Made by a program: the position numbers and the translations under genes
Notes under the pieces: model-generated
Seen by the model: only the letters and a program-made list of their open reading frames with translations
Told to the model about the DNA's origin: nothing
Database searches by the model: none
Assembly: GCF_030538655.1 (NCBI RefSeq)
Contig: NZ_JAUNTO010000004.1
Span: 104,569 to 168,568, forward strand
Source: Paracoccus sp. (in: a-proteobacteria)
Lineage (GTDB): Bacteria > Pseudomonadota > Alphaproteobacteria > Rhodobacterales > Rhodobacteraceae
Length of the DNA stretch: 64,000 nucleotides
Reading direction: 5' to 3'
Shown: positions 38,464 through 47,840 of the stretch, piece by piece
Layout of the letters: each line of letters starts with the position of its first letter
How positions within the stretch are numbered: the stretch's first letter is position 1

Positions 38464-39378
38464 TCAGGCGGCTTTTTGATCGGGGGCATCAGCCGGGGGG
38501 CTGACGCGGTTGTCGAAACGATGGGTGAAGTTAAAGACGTTGACCGAACAGACGTCGATGCAGCGCCCGCAATTGGTGCAGTCAGGCGACAGGATCAGCG
38601 GTGTGTCGTGGCCCTTGCCACGCAGCGCGGGCGAGATCACCTGATTTTCCGGGCAGACGGCAAAGCAATCCATACAGTCATCGCAGGCCGCGCGGTTACG
38701 GGCGCTGACGCGCAACAGGCTTTTGCTGCCGACAAAGCTGTAAAAGGCACCGACCGGGCAGATATGCCCGCACCAGCCGCGCCGCGACACCAGCAGATCG
38801 AACAGGAACACGGCGGCGACCATGGCCCAGACAAAGCCCATGCCAAACACCAGCCCGCGATGCAGCATGGTCACGGGGTTCACGATTTCCCATGCGATAG
38901 CGCCCGTCAGCGCAGAGACCGCCAGCACCGTGCCAAGCAGCCAGAACCGCGTGCTGCGCTTGGGTTGCCAGCCTTTTTGCAGGCCAAGCCGGTCGTGCAG
39001 CCAATGCGCCGCATCCGTCACCGGGTTGATCGGGCAGACCCATGAACAATAAACCCGCCCGCCGATCAGCGCATAGGCCGCCAGCACGATCACCCCGCCG
39101 ACCAGCGCGGTCAGTTCGGGCCAATGCCCCGCGACGATGGCTTGCAGCAGGATCAGCGGGTCGGTCAGCGGCAGCACGTCCAGCGTGCGCGACCCGGCCA
39201 GATTGCCCGCGACCCACCAGATGCCGAACCACGGCCCCAGCAGGAACAGCAGCAGAAAGCCCGCCTGACTGATCCGGCGCAGGATCAGGAAACGATGCGC
39301 GCCGATCCAGCCTTTTGCCTCGATCGCCTCGCGTCCGGCAGCCCTAGCAGAAACGGTGGCTTTGGTGGTGGGTTTCAT
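38464..39378 (-). CDS. napH: Quinol dehydrogenase membrane subunit NapH
   Basis: 304 residues. Four membrane helices, a cytoplasmic Cys pair in WVCPINPV and [14 protein letters not shown], and a C-terminal double [4Fe-4S] ferredoxin domain ([24 protein letters not shown]) are diagnostic. With NapG it offers a second quinol oxidation route (ubiquinol in E. coli) to NapA. It overlaps napG by ATGA, so co-translation is likely. NapGH is not part of the known Paracoccus nap operon. Confidence 0.94.
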   Translation of the reverse strand: MKPTTKATVSARAAGREAIEAKGWIGAHRFLILRRISQAGFLLLFLLGPWFGIWWVAGNLAGSRTLDVLPLTDPLILLQAIVAGHWPELTALVGGVIVLAAYALIGGRVYCSWVCPINPVTDAAHWLHDRLGLQKGWQPKRSTRFWLLGTVLAVSALTGAIAWEIVNPVTMLHRGLVFGMGFVWAMVAAVFLFDLLVSRRGWCGHICPVGAFYSFVGSKSLLRVSARNRAACDDCMDCFAVCPENQVISPALRGKGHDTPLILSPDCTNCGRCIDVCSVNVFNFTHRFDNRVSPPADAPDQKAA

Positions 39379-40226
39379 TGGCCACCTCCGCCCGGCAGTT
39401 GGAAGGTGGGCACGAAATCGCCGCCGCCCATGTCCATCGGGTTCAGCGCCGGATCAAGCGAGGGCAGCGTGGGCGCGCCTTCGGGCAGGCGGGCGGGCAG
39501 GCCCTGTATCCCCTCGACCACCGGGCCGCCCTTGCGTTCCTGTTCTTCCCACCCGCGCAAGTAATGTTCCGCCGATGATCCCCGCGCCAGCCGGATGGGC
39601 AGCACCTTGATCGCGGCTTCGGGCAGGACGCAGGCCTTTTCACAGACGCCGCAGCCGGTGCAGTGGTCGGCGTGGACAGTGGGGGCAAAGATGGCGTGAT
39701 GGCCCGAACGCGGGTTGTGCGACATGTCCAACGTGATCGCCTTGTCGATCACCGGGCAGACGCGATAGCAGACATCGCAGCGCAGCCCCAGAAAGTTCAG
39801 GCAATTTTCCTGATCGACCAGAACAGCGGTGCCCATACGCGCATCGTCGATATTGGTCAGCGCCGGGTCCAGCGCGCCAGTGGGGCAGGCGGCGACGCAT
39901 GGAATATCGTCGCACATCTCGCACGGAATATCACGGGCGGTGAAATAGGGGGTGCCGGTGGCCGGGCCGTCGCGGCCCAGTTCGGCCAGCACCAGGGTGT
40001 CATAGGGACAATCGCGCACACACAGCCCGCAACGGATGCAGGCAGCCAGAAAATCGCGTTCAGGCAGCGCGCCGGGCGGGCGCAGTGCCTCGGCCGGCAG
40101 GGCGCGGGCGTCGCGGGCCAGCCATGCCAGCCCCGCCCCCGCCACCAGACAGCCGCCCGCCATCCGCGCGGTATCCGTCAGGAACCGGCGGCGGTCGGGG
40201 TGGGCTGGCTTGGCGGCGGGTCGCAT
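39375..40226 (-). CDS. napG: Periplasmic ferredoxin-type subunit NapG
   Basis: 283 residues with a twin-arginine-type start ([15 protein letters not shown]), so it is folded in the cytoplasm and exported by Tat. Four [4Fe-4S] clusters are suggested by [43 protein letters not shown] and [12 protein letters not shown]. It accepts electrons from NapH. It lies 30 bases after napA and overlaps napH (ATGA). Confidence 0.94.
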   Translation of the reverse strand: MRPAAKPAHPDRRRFLTDTARMAGGCLVAGAGLAWLARDARALPAEALRPPGALPERDFLAACIRCGLCVRDCPYDTLVLAELGRDGPATGTPYFTARDIPCEMCDDIPCVAACPTGALDPALTNIDDARMGTAVLVDQENCLNFLGLRCDVCYRVCPVIDKAITLDMSHNPRSGHHAIFAPTVHADHCTGCGVCEKACVLPEAAIKVLPIRLARGSSAEHYLRGWEEQERKGGPVVEGIQGLPARLPEGAPTLPSLDPALNPMDMGGGDFVPTFQLPGGGGQ

Positions 40227-40256
40227 GGCTGGCGTCTTTCAATGGCTGGCCACGGA

Positions 40257-42749
40257 TCAGGCGCGTTCGACCTTGCAGGCGCATTTCTTGAAGTCTGTCT
40301 CTTTCGACAGAGGACAAGTCGCGTCCAGCGTCAGCATGTTGATAAGCTGGCTTTCGTCAAAGAACGGCACGAACACCAGCCCGCGCGGCGGTTTATTCCG
40401 CCCCCGCGTTTCCAACCGGCTGAGCATTTCCCCGCGCGGGCTGGAAATGCGGATGTCCTGCCCGCGACGCAAGCCGCGGTCGGCAGCATCATCGGGGTGC
40501 ATGAACACCACCGCCGAGGGGAAGGCCCGGTGCAGTTCCGGCACGCGGCGGGTCATCGACCCGGAATGCCAATGTTCCAGCACCCGCCCCGTGCACAACC
40601 ACAGGTCGAACTCTTCGTTGGGTTCCTCGGCTGCGGGTTCATAGGGGGCAAAAATCAGCTTGGCCTTTTTGTCGGGGTAGCCATAGAACTGCACGCCCGA
40701 CCCGGCCTCGACATAGGGGTCGTAACCTTCGCGGAAACGATACAGCGTTTCCTTGCCATCGACGACCGGCCAACGCAGCCCGCGCGCCTGATGATAGGTC
40801 TCGAACGGGGCCAGATCATGCGCATGGCCCCGGCCAAAGGCGGCATATTCCTCGAACAGGCCCTTTTGGACGTAGAAACCAAAGTGCTGGCTTTCCTGAT
40901 TGTCAAAGCCCTCGGCCACCTCGGACACCGGGTATTTGTCCACAGTGCCATTGGCGAACAGCACCTCGAACAGCGTCTTGCCGGCCAGTTCGGGTTTCTT
41001 GGCGATCAGATCGGCGGGCCAGACCTCTTCGACGGTGAAGCGTTTGGAAAACTCCATCACCTGCCACACGTCCGAGCGCGCCTCGCCCGGAGCCGAAACC
41101 TGCTGGCGCCAGAACTGGGTGCGGCGTTCGGCGTTGCCATAGGCGCCCTCTTTTTCCACCCACATGGCGGTGGGCAGGATCAGGTCGGCGGTCATGGTGG
41201 TGACGGTCGGGTAGGGGTCCGACACGACGATGAAGTTGTCCGGGTTGCGATAGCCGGGCAGACCTTCCTCGTTCATGTTGGCGGCGGCCTGCATGTTGTT
41301 GGTGCATTGCACCCAATAGGCGTTCAGCACCCCGTCTTTCAGCTTGCGATGCTGTTCGACCGCGTGGAAGCCAACCTTGTCGGGGATCGTGCCTTCGGGC
41401 AATTGCCACAGGTCTTCGGTATGGCGGCGGTGTTCTTCGTTCGTGACCACCATATCGGCGGGCAGACGGTGGGCAAAGGTCCCCACCTCGCGCGCGGTGC
41501 CGCAGGCCGAGGGCTGGCCGGTCAGCGAGAACGGCGAGTTGCCGGGTTCCGAGATCTTGCCGGTCAGCAGATGCACGTTATAGCACAGCGAGTTCACCCA
41601 AGACCCGCGCGTATGCTGGTTAAAGCCCATGGTCCACAGCGACATGACCTTGCGGTTCGGGTCGGCATATTGCTGGGCCAGACGTTCCAACTGATGCGCA
41701 GGCACGCCGGACAGTTCGGCGACCTTATCGACAGTATATTCCGCCACGGATGCGGCATATTCGTCGAAATCAATCGGCGTCATCGTGCCGTCATTGGGAT
41801 TCGCCGCCTCTTGTTGCAGCGGCACCTCGTCGCGCAGGCCATAACCGATGTCGGTCGCGGTCTTCATCAGGTTGACGTGGTTGTTCAGGAAATCCCAGTT
41901 CACCGCGTCGTTCTGGATGATGTAATTGGCGATATAGTTCAGGATCGCCAGATCGGTCTGCGGCTTGAATACCATGCCATTGTCGGCCAATTCAAAGCTG
42001 CGGTGTTCATAAGTGGACAGGACGTGAACTTCGGCCCCCGGCTTGGTCAGGCGCGTGTCGGTCAGGCGCGACCACAGGATCGGGTGCATCTCCGCCATAT
42101 TGCTGCCCCAAAGGACAAAGGTGTCGGCGGCCTCGAAATCGTCATAACAGCCCATCGGCTCGTCAATGCCAAAGCTGCGCATAAAGCCCACGACGGCGGA
42201 TGCCATGCAGTGGCGCGCGTTCGGGTCAAGGTTGTTCGACCGAAAGCCCGCCTTCATCAGCTTGGACGCTGCATAGCCTTCCCAGATGGTCCACTGGCCG
42301 GAACCGAACATGCCGACCGCTTCGGGGCCTTTGGTGCTCAGCGCCTGTTTCCATTTTTCGGCCATAATGTCAAAGGCTTCGTCCCAGCTGACCGGGGTGA
42401 AATCGCCGTTCTTGTCATAGACGCCATTGCGCTTGCGCAGCAGCGGCATGGTCAGCCGGTCCTGACCATACATGATCTTGGACAGGAAATAGCCCTTGAT
42501 GCAGTTCAGGCCACGGTTCACCGGCGCATCCGGGTCGCCCTGCGTGGCGACGACGCGGCCATCCTTGGTGCCGACCAGCACCGAACAGCCGGTGCCGCAG
42601 AACCGGCAGGGCGCCTTGTCCCAGCGGATGTCGGGGGTGCGCACCTGCGCCATGGCCGGGCCGGTCGCCAGCGGAATACCAGCCGCTGCGGCGGTGCTGG
42701 CGGCGGCGGTTGCCTTGATGAACGTGCGGCGGGATTGCGAGATGGTCAT
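40257..42749 (-). CDS. napA: Periplasmic nitrate reductase catalytic subunit NapA
   Basis: 830 residues, the usual NapA length. A Tat signal ([14 protein letters not shown]) is followed by the [4Fe-4S] motif CRFCGTGCS with the fourth Cys in LNCIKG, then the Mo-bisMGD domains. The Cys molybdenum ligand lies in [10 protein letters not shown]. It reduces nitrate to nitrite in the periplasm, fed by NapB. NapA needs NapD for maturation; napD overlaps its start (ATGA). Confidence 0.97.
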   Translation of the reverse strand: MTISQSRRTFIKATAAASTAAAAGIPLATGPAMAQVRTPDIRWDKAPCRFCGTGCSVLVGTKDGRVVATQGDPDAPVNRGLNCIKGYFLSKIMYGQDRLTMPLLRKRNGVYDKNGDFTPVSWDEAFDIMAEKWKQALSTKGPEAVGMFGSGQWTIWEGYAASKLMKAGFRSNNLDPNARHCMASAVVGFMRSFGIDEPMGCYDDFEAADTFVLWGSNMAEMHPILWSRLTDTRLTKPGAEVHVLSTYEHRSFELADNGMVFKPQTDLAILNYIANYIIQNDAVNWDFLNNHVNLMKTATDIGYGLRDEVPLQQEAANPNDGTMTPIDFDEYAASVAEYTVDKVAELSGVPAHQLERLAQQYADPNRKVMSLWTMGFNQHTRGSWVNSLCYNVHLLTGKISEPGNSPFSLTGQPSACGTAREVGTFAHRLPADMVVTNEEHRRHTEDLWQLPEGTIPDKVGFHAVEQHRKLKDGVLNAYWVQCTNNMQAAANMNEEGLPGYRNPDNFIVVSDPYPTVTTMTADLILPTAMWVEKEGAYGNAERRTQFWRQQVSAPGEARSDVWQVMEFSKRFTVEEVWPADLIAKKPELAGKTLFEVLFANGTVDKYPVSEVAEGFDNQESQHFGFYVQKGLFEEYAAFGRGHAHDLAPFETYHQARGLRWPVVDGKETLYRFREGYDPYVEAGSGVQFYGYPDKKAKLIFAPYEPAAEEPNEEFDLWLCTGRVLEHWHSGSMTRRVPELHRAFPSAVVFMHPDDAADRGLRRGQDIRISSPRGEMLSRLETRGRNKPPRGLVFVPFFDESQLINMLTLDATCPLSKETDFKKCACKVERA

Positions 42750-43033
42750 GCGTCGGTCCTCTGGCTTTCGGGGGCTGGCTGAGAGGCAGCCTGAGCTTGG
42801 GTCAGGTCTTCGAAATGATGATAATTCAGGGTCAGCGATAAAACGCCCGGCACCTGATGAACGGCCATGATGATGTCCGAGGCGCGTTTGTCGGCCGTAT
42901 CCTCGACCACGACGACCAGACGGCCATCATTGGTCGCGGCATGAACTTCGACGCCATCCATGGCCGCAATGGCATCCCGTGCCGAATCAAGCGACGCGGG
43001 CGCAACATGGACAAGACAGCCGCAGATATTCAT
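42746..43033 (-). CDS. napD: NapA maturation chaperone NapD
   Basis: 95 residues starting [12 protein letters not shown], the typical NapD N-terminus, with a ferredoxin-like beta-alpha-beta fold. It binds the Tat signal of NapA and delays export until the cofactor is inserted. Both ends overlap neighbours: the start with napF (ATGA) and the stop with napA. The ATG at 43033 is chosen over an upstream in-frame start because it gives the family N-terminus. Confidence 0.92.
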   Translation of the reverse strand: MNICGCLVHVAPASLDSARDAIAAMDGVEVHAATNDGRLVVVVEDTADKRASDIIMAVHQVPGVLSLTLNYHHFEDLTQAQAASQPAPESQRTDA

Positions 43034-43548
43034 TCTTTTGCCTTTTCTTTTTGAATGGCCGCATGGCGGGCAAAGCCCACAGCCTGATTTGGACAAACAC
43101 TGGCACAAGCGCCGCAGCCGGTGCATTGACCAAAGTCAATTATGGGCAGCGACCGCCCCCCGACGGCCAGCCGGAACCGGATCGCCAGCGCGTCGCAACT
43201 GTCTTCGCAGGCACGGCAATAAACGCCCTGCGCCGACAGGCAGTTGTCCAGCGTTACATTTGCCCGCCATGGCCAGTCCAGCGGCAGGGCAGGGTCCAAC
43301 GCGCCGGTTTCGCAGGCATCGGCGCAAGCGCGGCAAAAGGTGCAGGCATCGCGATGCAGATCGACCACCGGGCGATGGTCCGCATCGCGCAGAATAATCC
43401 CCTGAGGGCAGGCGCGCGCGCAATCGCCGCAGCTTGTGCACAGATCGACCATATCCGCCACCGCCCATGGTGGTTGCATTGCGTCATCATCAAGCCGCTG
43501 AAAACGACCTCTGAGGAAATTGCGGCGGGCGGATGGCGTGGCGGACAT
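43030..43548 (-). CDS. napF: Ferredoxin-type protein NapF
   Basis: 172 residues with three ferredoxin-type cysteine sets: CTSCGDCARACP, CTFCRACADACE and CTGCGACASVCP, plus the extra CRACEDSCD. In E. coli NapF is cytoplasmic and helps NapA maturation. It is the first gene of the operon. A long palindrome lies 16 bases upstream of the start codon. No good ribosome binding site is seen. Confidence 0.92.
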   Translation of the reverse strand: MSATPSARRNFLRGRFQRLDDDAMQPPWAVADMVDLCTSCGDCARACPQGIILRDADHRPVVDLHRDACTFCRACADACETGALDPALPLDWPWRANVTLDNCLSAQGVYCRACEDSCDALAIRFRLAVGGRSLPIIDFGQCTGCGACASVCPNQAVGFARHAAIQKEKAKE

Positions 43549-43564
43549 TGGCTGCGCAACCGGG

Positions 43565-43605
43565 CTGGATATGAGTTTGCCATATTTTATAGCAAACTCA
43601 TCCAG
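43565..43605 (-). promoter_or_regulatory. Interrupted palindrome (putative operator/promoter) before napF
   Basis: Arms CTGGATATGAGTTTGC and GCAAACTCATCCAG pair over 14 bases with one 2-base bulge; the inner 10 bases, ATGAGTTTGC / GCAAACTCAT, are perfect. The 11-base centre is AT-rich and on the minus strand reads TATAAAATATG, which could be the -10 element. The site does not match an FNR/NnrR box. Binding protein unknown. Confidence 0.55.
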
Positions 43606-44133
43606 ATGGCGAGAGTGCGCACAGATTAAATGGATATGTCACCCCGAACATATCGAGTTTCTGCGGCAATGCAAATCAGCCGCAGCCATAAAACAGAGCC
43701 TTGGCGGCAGGGTTTCATCACATCACGCATTACGGGTGGGATTCTGGCAACCAACCATATGAAAGCCCGGTTTCGACGGATTAAGTCCTCCCGCCCACGG
43801 CTTCTAAGTAAGCGTTCTGGAATGAGAAAGGCTGCCTGTCTTTACGTAGGGATAGTACATAGCGCTATCTCTTTGTTACTGATGTCAAAGCGGTAATTCG
43901 CGCCGCTGTAACGAAAGGGCGCTTCGTCCCCCTCGTCGGTTGTTCGTGAGCAACGCAGCGAAGGTCTGGCCGAGGGCGTCGATCAGATGTGCAAGGTCGG
44001 CCCTCAGGTCCAGAAGGCTATCGACAATCGCCTGCTGGCCGTCGTGGGGGTGATCCGGGCAGATAACGGCAGAGAGGATCGGGGCCTGAGGCACTGTCCA
44101 CATCCTGGCAGGGGGATCCTGCCAATGCCGCAG
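43606..44133. other. Gene-poor region upstream of the nap operon
   Basis: About 530 bases without a convincing gene. Short frames on both strands (for example 44103-43885 minus, 72 codons) lack ribosome binding sites and family features. Much of it is more AT-rich than its neighbours. A small hairpin, GGCAGG / CCTGCC at 44107-44123, could end the SH3 gene on the minus strand. I see no transposase or terminal repeats, but the region may be a decayed insertion. Confidence 0.45.
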
Positions 44134-44706
44134 TCAGTCACGCAGTTCGTCGGCGTCCACGCCCCAGATGTCGGCCTTGCTGATCCAGCCACGCTGACCA
44201 CCGCCGGTGACGCGGCACCAGTTCGGGTTGCATTCCCCAAGGCGGACAATGGCCCCCGCCTCGGCCCGCGCCACAACCTCGGCGTTTTCGTCGGGGCGGG
44301 AATGCAGCGCAGCCATGTCGGTTTCGATCAGCGCGGTGCGCACGCCCGACAATAGCGCGTAATGCACCCAACCGCCGGCGCCATCGCGATCCTCGACCCG
44401 GCGCCAGTGGCCGAATTCGGCGACCACGCGCAACGGCATCCCGGCATGGCGAAATACCCAGTCGATGCGGTGCGACAGGCTGGGACCGCGCCGGGCATTA
44501 CCCTCGGACCCTTTCAGGCTGACATAGCGCGGCAGCGGCAGGTTCGTGACTGCCCCCCGGTCGGGCGCGGCATTACGCGAAATCTGTGCATCGGCGCTGA
44601 CGGCCTGCGCCAGAACCAGCGGCTGTGCGTCGCCATCGGCCCAGGCCATCGTTCCCATCACCGCAAATCCGATTGCGGCCAGCCCGGCCCTCAGCCCTGT
44701 GTGCAT
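44134..44706 (-). CDS. Secreted SH3-domain protein
   Basis: 190 residues with a signal peptide (about 1-23, AMAWADG-type end). Two bacterial SH3-like repeats are visible: YVSLKGSEGNARRGPSLSHRIDW, then WRRVEDRDGAGGWVHYALL, and a second in HSRPDENAEVVARAEAGAIVRLGECN with RGWISKADIWGV. This matches the SH3-like family common in Rhodobacteraceae. Likely periplasmic and cell-wall associated. It is divergent from the dehydrogenase at 44858. Confidence 0.85.
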   Translation of the reverse strand: MHTGLRAGLAAIGFAVMGTMAWADGDAQPLVLAQAVSADAQISRNAAPDRGAVTNLPLPRYVSLKGSEGNARRGPSLSHRIDWVFRHAGMPLRVVAEFGHWRRVEDRDGAGGWVHYALLSGVRTALIETDMAALHSRPDENAEVVARAEAGAIVRLGECNPNWCRVTGGGQRGWISKADIWGVDADELRD

Positions 44707-44857
44707 CTTTATTCCTGTCCTTCTTGCGACGATCTGCCGCGATCCTGCCCGCCCCTTGTGCCGGGGGTCTTGTGCCTTTGGCTTAACGCGGGCAGTTTGC
44801 CAAAAGCTGCTGCGCTTGAAAAGGGTGCGGCCCGCCCGTCCACCAGAAAGTGAGGTC

Positions 44858-45865
44858 ATGATGATCGCCTCTGCCCCCAGTTCCCGCCCCCGGCTGAAGG
44901 TCGCCGTCACCCGTCGTCTGCCCGAAGCGGTGGAAACCCGGATGAAGGAACTGTTCGACGTTTCCCTGCGCCCCGACGACAGCCGGATGTCGCGCGACGA
45001 ACTGGTTGCCGCGATGCGCGACAGCGACGTTCTGGTGCCCACGATCACCGACCGGATCGACGCCAATATGCTGGCGCAGGGCGGCGACCGGCTGAAGCTG
45101 ATCGCCAACTATGGCGCGGGGGTTGACCATATCGACGTGACCAGTGCCCGGCAGCGCGGCGTGCTGGTGTCGAACACCCCCGGTGTCGTGACCGAGGATA
45201 CCGCCGACATGACCATGGCGCTGATTCTGGCCGTCACCCGCCGTATCCCCGAAGGTCTGGCTGAAATGCAAGGTGGTCGCTGGAAGGGCTGGTCGCCGAC
45301 CGGGCATCTGGGCGGTCGGGTCGGCGGGCGCAGGCTGGGCATTCTGGGCATGGGTCGCATCGGGCAGGCCGTTGCACGCCGGGCCAATGCCTTTGGGATG
45401 CAGGTGCATTACCACAACCGCAAGCGCCTGCGCCCGGAAATCGAGGGTGAATTGCAGGCGACTTATTGGGAAAGCCTCGATCAGATGCTGGCCCGGATGG
45501 ACATCATCAGCATCAACGCGCCGCATACGCCCAGCACCTTCCATCTGCTGAATGCCCGGCGGCTCAAGCTGCTGAAGCCCTCGGCCGTGATCGTCAACAC
45601 CTCGCGCGGCGAGGTGATCGACGAAAATGCGCTGACCCGGATGCTGCGCGCGGGTGAGATCGCAGGCGCGGGGCTGGACGTGTTCGAACACGGGCACGAG
45701 ATCAACCCCCGCCTGCGCGAACTGCCCAATGTCGTGCTGCTGCCGCATATGGGGTCGGCCACGATCGAGGGACGGGCCGAGATGGGCGAAAAAGTCATCA
45801 TCAATATCAAGACCTTTGCCGATGGCCACCGTCCGCCGGATCTGGTCGTGCCGGGGATGATCTAA
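44858..45865 (+). CDS. D-2-hydroxyacid dehydrogenase (glyoxylate/hydroxypyruvate reductase-like)
   Basis: 335 residues. The NAD-binding motif is LGMGRIGQAVA, and the catalytic Arg (NTSRGEVIDE), Glu (GLDVFEHGHEINP) and His (LLPHMGSAT) are present. The closest match is D-glycerate dehydrogenase / glyoxylate reductase. Two adjacent ATG codons (44858 and 44861) follow GAGG; the choice is uncertain. It stands alone on the plus strand between the divergent SH3 gene and a lipoprotein. Confidence 0.88.
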   Translation: MMIASAPSSRPRLKVAVTRRLPEAVETRMKELFDVSLRPDDSRMSRDELVAAMRDSDVLVPTITDRIDANMLAQGGDRLKLIANYGAGVDHIDVTSARQRGVLVSNTPGVVTEDTADMTMALILAVTRRIPEGLAEMQGGRWKGWSPTGHLGGRVGGRRLGILGMGRIGQAVARRANAFGMQVHYHNRKRLRPEIEGELQATYWESLDQMLARMDIISINAPHTPSTFHLLNARRLKLLKPSAVIVNTSRGEVIDENALTRMLRAGEIAGAGLDVFEHGHEINPRLRELPNVVLLPHMGSATIEGRAEMGEKVIINIKTFADGHRPPDLVVPGMI

Positions 45866-45957
45866 GCATCTGACCTGTGCTAACGTCTTGTGCTTATTGA
45901 TCTTATGTGGTTTTTCTGACCGCGCAGACGCCCGGATCGGGGCGACCAGAAAGGAAT

Positions 45958-46575
45958 ATGCCGATGTTGAAATCCATTGTCGTTGCCGTTGCCCTGATCC
46001 TGGGCATAACCGGCTGCGCCCGGAACAGCTGGGAAACGCAGTATGAACAGCTGAACCCCGTAACGACAGCCAATTGGCGCGTTGCCGATGTCCGGGTCAA
46101 TGCGCCGCAGACCCTGACCACGACCGAGGTTAACAGCTATGTCCCCGACGCCGACATCGTGTGGCACGGCGATCCGCAGGGCGACCGTCGGGCACAGGCC
46201 GCGGCCATCGTCGCGCAAGGGATTCGCGACGGTGCTTCGGGCCTGCGTGGCGGTCAGCCGGTGGTTATCAATGCCACCATCAGCCAGTTCCACGCTCTCA
46301 CCCCCAAGGCGCGCGCGATGGAAGGTAACGTCGGTGTCCACGACATCCGCTATACCGTGACGGTCACGGATGCCCGCACCGGCGAAACGCTGATCCCCGC
46401 GCAAGAGATCCGCGCCGACAAGGCGGCGCTGGTCGGCGTGGCGGCAACCGATGCCGATGCGCGCGGCTTTACCCAAAAGGTTGAAATCACCCAGCACCTG
46501 GCCGCTGTCACCCGCCACTGGCTGGGCCTGCCGTCCCAAGACCCGCGCGGCGCCTTTAACCGCACGGGCCGCTGA
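45958..46575 (+). CDS. Putative lipoprotein, hypothetical
   Basis: 205 residues. An N-terminal signal with lipobox GITGC (Cys at about residue 20) predicts a lipid-anchored protein. The rest is a soluble domain with SWETQYEQLNPV after the lipobox and a beta-rich core. It recalls a conserved Rhodobacteraceae family of unknown function. AAAGGA precedes the ATG at 45958; a second ATG two codons later is equally possible. A terminator-like hairpin follows. Confidence 0.75.
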   Translation: MPMLKSIVVAVALILGITGCARNSWETQYEQLNPVTTANWRVADVRVNAPQTLTTTEVNSYVPDADIVWHGDPQGDRRAQAAAIVAQGIRDGASGLRGGQPVVINATISQFHALTPKARAMEGNVGVHDIRYTVTVTDARTGETLIPAQEIRADKAALVGVAATDADARGFTQKVEITQHLAAVTRHWLGLPSQDPRGAFNRTGR

Positions 46576-46584
46576 TCCGAACGG

Positions 46585-46617
46585 GCAAGGGCGGGTCATA
46601 TGCTGATCCGCCCTTGC
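46585..46617 (+). terminator. Terminator-like hairpin after the lipoprotein gene
   Basis: Perfect 10-bp stem GCAAGGGCGG / CCGCCCTTGC with a 13-base loop, 9 bases after the stop. No T-run follows, so efficiency is uncertain. Confidence 0.5.
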
Positions 46618-46649
46618 AACGCCTTGGCCCCCTGTGGCATCGGCGGAAC

Positions 46650-47750
46650 ATGAGCCGCGTTTCCGATCTTTACCGCCAGCGTATCGCCCAGGGCAAAATT
46701 GCCGCTGATCCGGCGCAAGCCGCTGTTTTACCGCATCTTGATCGCGTGGTGGATGCCGTCAGCGCGACCCCGCCCGCCGCCGCCGCCAGCGGCTGGCGCA
46801 GCTGGCTGGGCCGCGCCCCGGCCCCTGCGCCCGTCGCGGCAAAGGGGTTGTATCTGTGGGGCGGCGTCGGACGCGGCAAATCCATGTTGATGGATCTGAT
46901 CGTCGATGCCGCCGATACTGTCACCAAACGCCGGGTGCATTTCCACCAATTCATGCAGGAAATCCACGCCGGGCTGAACGAAGCCCGCAAAAGCGGCGCG
47001 GCGGATGCCGTGCGCCCGGTCGCCCTGCGCGTCGCCGCCGAAACCCGGCTGCTGTGCTTTGATGAAATGCAGATCACCGACATCGCTGATGCGATGATCG
47101 TGGGGCGGCTGTTCCAGATCCTGTTCGAACAGGGCGTGATCGTCGTCACCACCTCGAACCGCGCACCAGAGGATCTGTATAAACACGGCCTGAACCGCCA
47201 GCTTTTCTTGCCCTTCATCGCCCTGATCCGCGAAAGGATGGAGGTCGTCGAACTGGTCAGCGAAAACGACTGGCGACAGGGCCGCGTTGGCGGCGGGCAG
47301 GTCTGGTTCGCGCCTGTGAATGTGCAGGCGACCACTGAAATGGATGAAATCTGGAACGACTTGACTGGCCATGCCCAAGGCCAGCCACTGATCCTGCCGG
47401 TGCAGGGGCGTCAGGTGGAACTGCCTGCCCATGCCGATGGGGTCGCGCGTGCGGGGTTCTGGGATCTTTGCGGCAAACCGCTTGGCCCCGCCGACTATCT
47501 TGCCATTGCCGCCGCGCTCGAAGTGCTGATGATCGACGGCATCCCGCGCCTTGGACAGTCGAACTATAACGAGGCAAAACGCTTCGTCACCCTGATCGAC
47601 ACGCTTTACGAAGCCCGCGTCCGCCTGATTGCCAGCGCCGCAGACGAACCCGAACGGTTGTATATGGAAGGCGAAGGCAGTTTTGAATTTGAACGCACCG
47701 CCAGCCGGTTGCGGGAAATGCAGGATGCCAACTGGGGTAAACCGGCCTGA
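46650..47750 (+). CDS. zapE: Cell-division ATPase ZapE (AFG1-like)
   Basis: 366 residues starting MSRVSDLYRQRIAQG. Walker A is GGVGRGKS, Walker B is LLCFDEMQITDIADA, and the SNRAPEDLYKHGLNR block is diagnostic of ZapE/AFG1. It is a cytoplasmic ATPase reported to modulate FtsZ ring constriction. The upstream in-frame residues lack homology, so the ATG at 46650 is used. It ends against a repeat/hairpin shared with the convergent RTX gene. Confidence 0.93.
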   Translation: MSRVSDLYRQRIAQGKIAADPAQAAVLPHLDRVVDAVSATPPAAAASGWRSWLGRAPAPAPVAAKGLYLWGGVGRGKSMLMDLIVDAADTVTKRRVHFHQFMQEIHAGLNEARKSGAADAVRPVALRVAAETRLLCFDEMQITDIADAMIVGRLFQILFEQGVIVVTTSNRAPEDLYKHGLNRQLFLPFIALIRERMEVVELVSENDWRQGRVGGGQVWFAPVNVQATTEMDEIWNDLTGHAQGQPLILPVQGRQVELPAHADGVARAGFWDLCGKPLGPADYLAIAAALEVLMIDGIPRLGQSNYNEAKRFVTLIDTLYEARVRLIASAADEPERLYMEGEGSFEFERTASRLREMQDANWGKPA

Positions 47751-47768
47751 TCCCCCAGCCTGTCTTTC

Positions 47769-47831
47769 GTTTGAAAATATCCTCAGGGGGTGAATTGGCC
47801 GCAAGGCCAAGAGGGGGCGCGAGCGCCCCCT
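47769..47831. repeat. Intergenic repeat copy B with bidirectional terminator hairpin
   Basis: TTTGAAAATATCCTCAGGGGG followed by a 9-bp stem, AGGGGGCGC / GCGCCCCCT (47812-47831). It lies between the convergent zapE and RTX genes and can terminate both. The same core-plus-hairpin order occurs at 9911 and, inverted, at 56394. Confidence 0.6.
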
Positions 47832-47840
47832 TTGATCGGC

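Noticed and set aside
43565-43605. Palindrome before napF as a terminator
   Set aside because: No T-run follows the arms on either strand, the stem is AT-containing and it lies at the operon's 5' end close to the start codon, which fits an operator better.
43885-44103. 72-codon minus-strand frame upstream of the nap operon
   Set aside because: No ribosome binding site, no recognisable domain and no consistent codon pattern; it lies in a gene-poor stretch where short open frames are expected by chance.
43606-44133. Possible insertion-sequence remnant
   Set aside because: The lower GC content suggested one, but I could find no transposase residues, terminal inverted repeats or target duplications.
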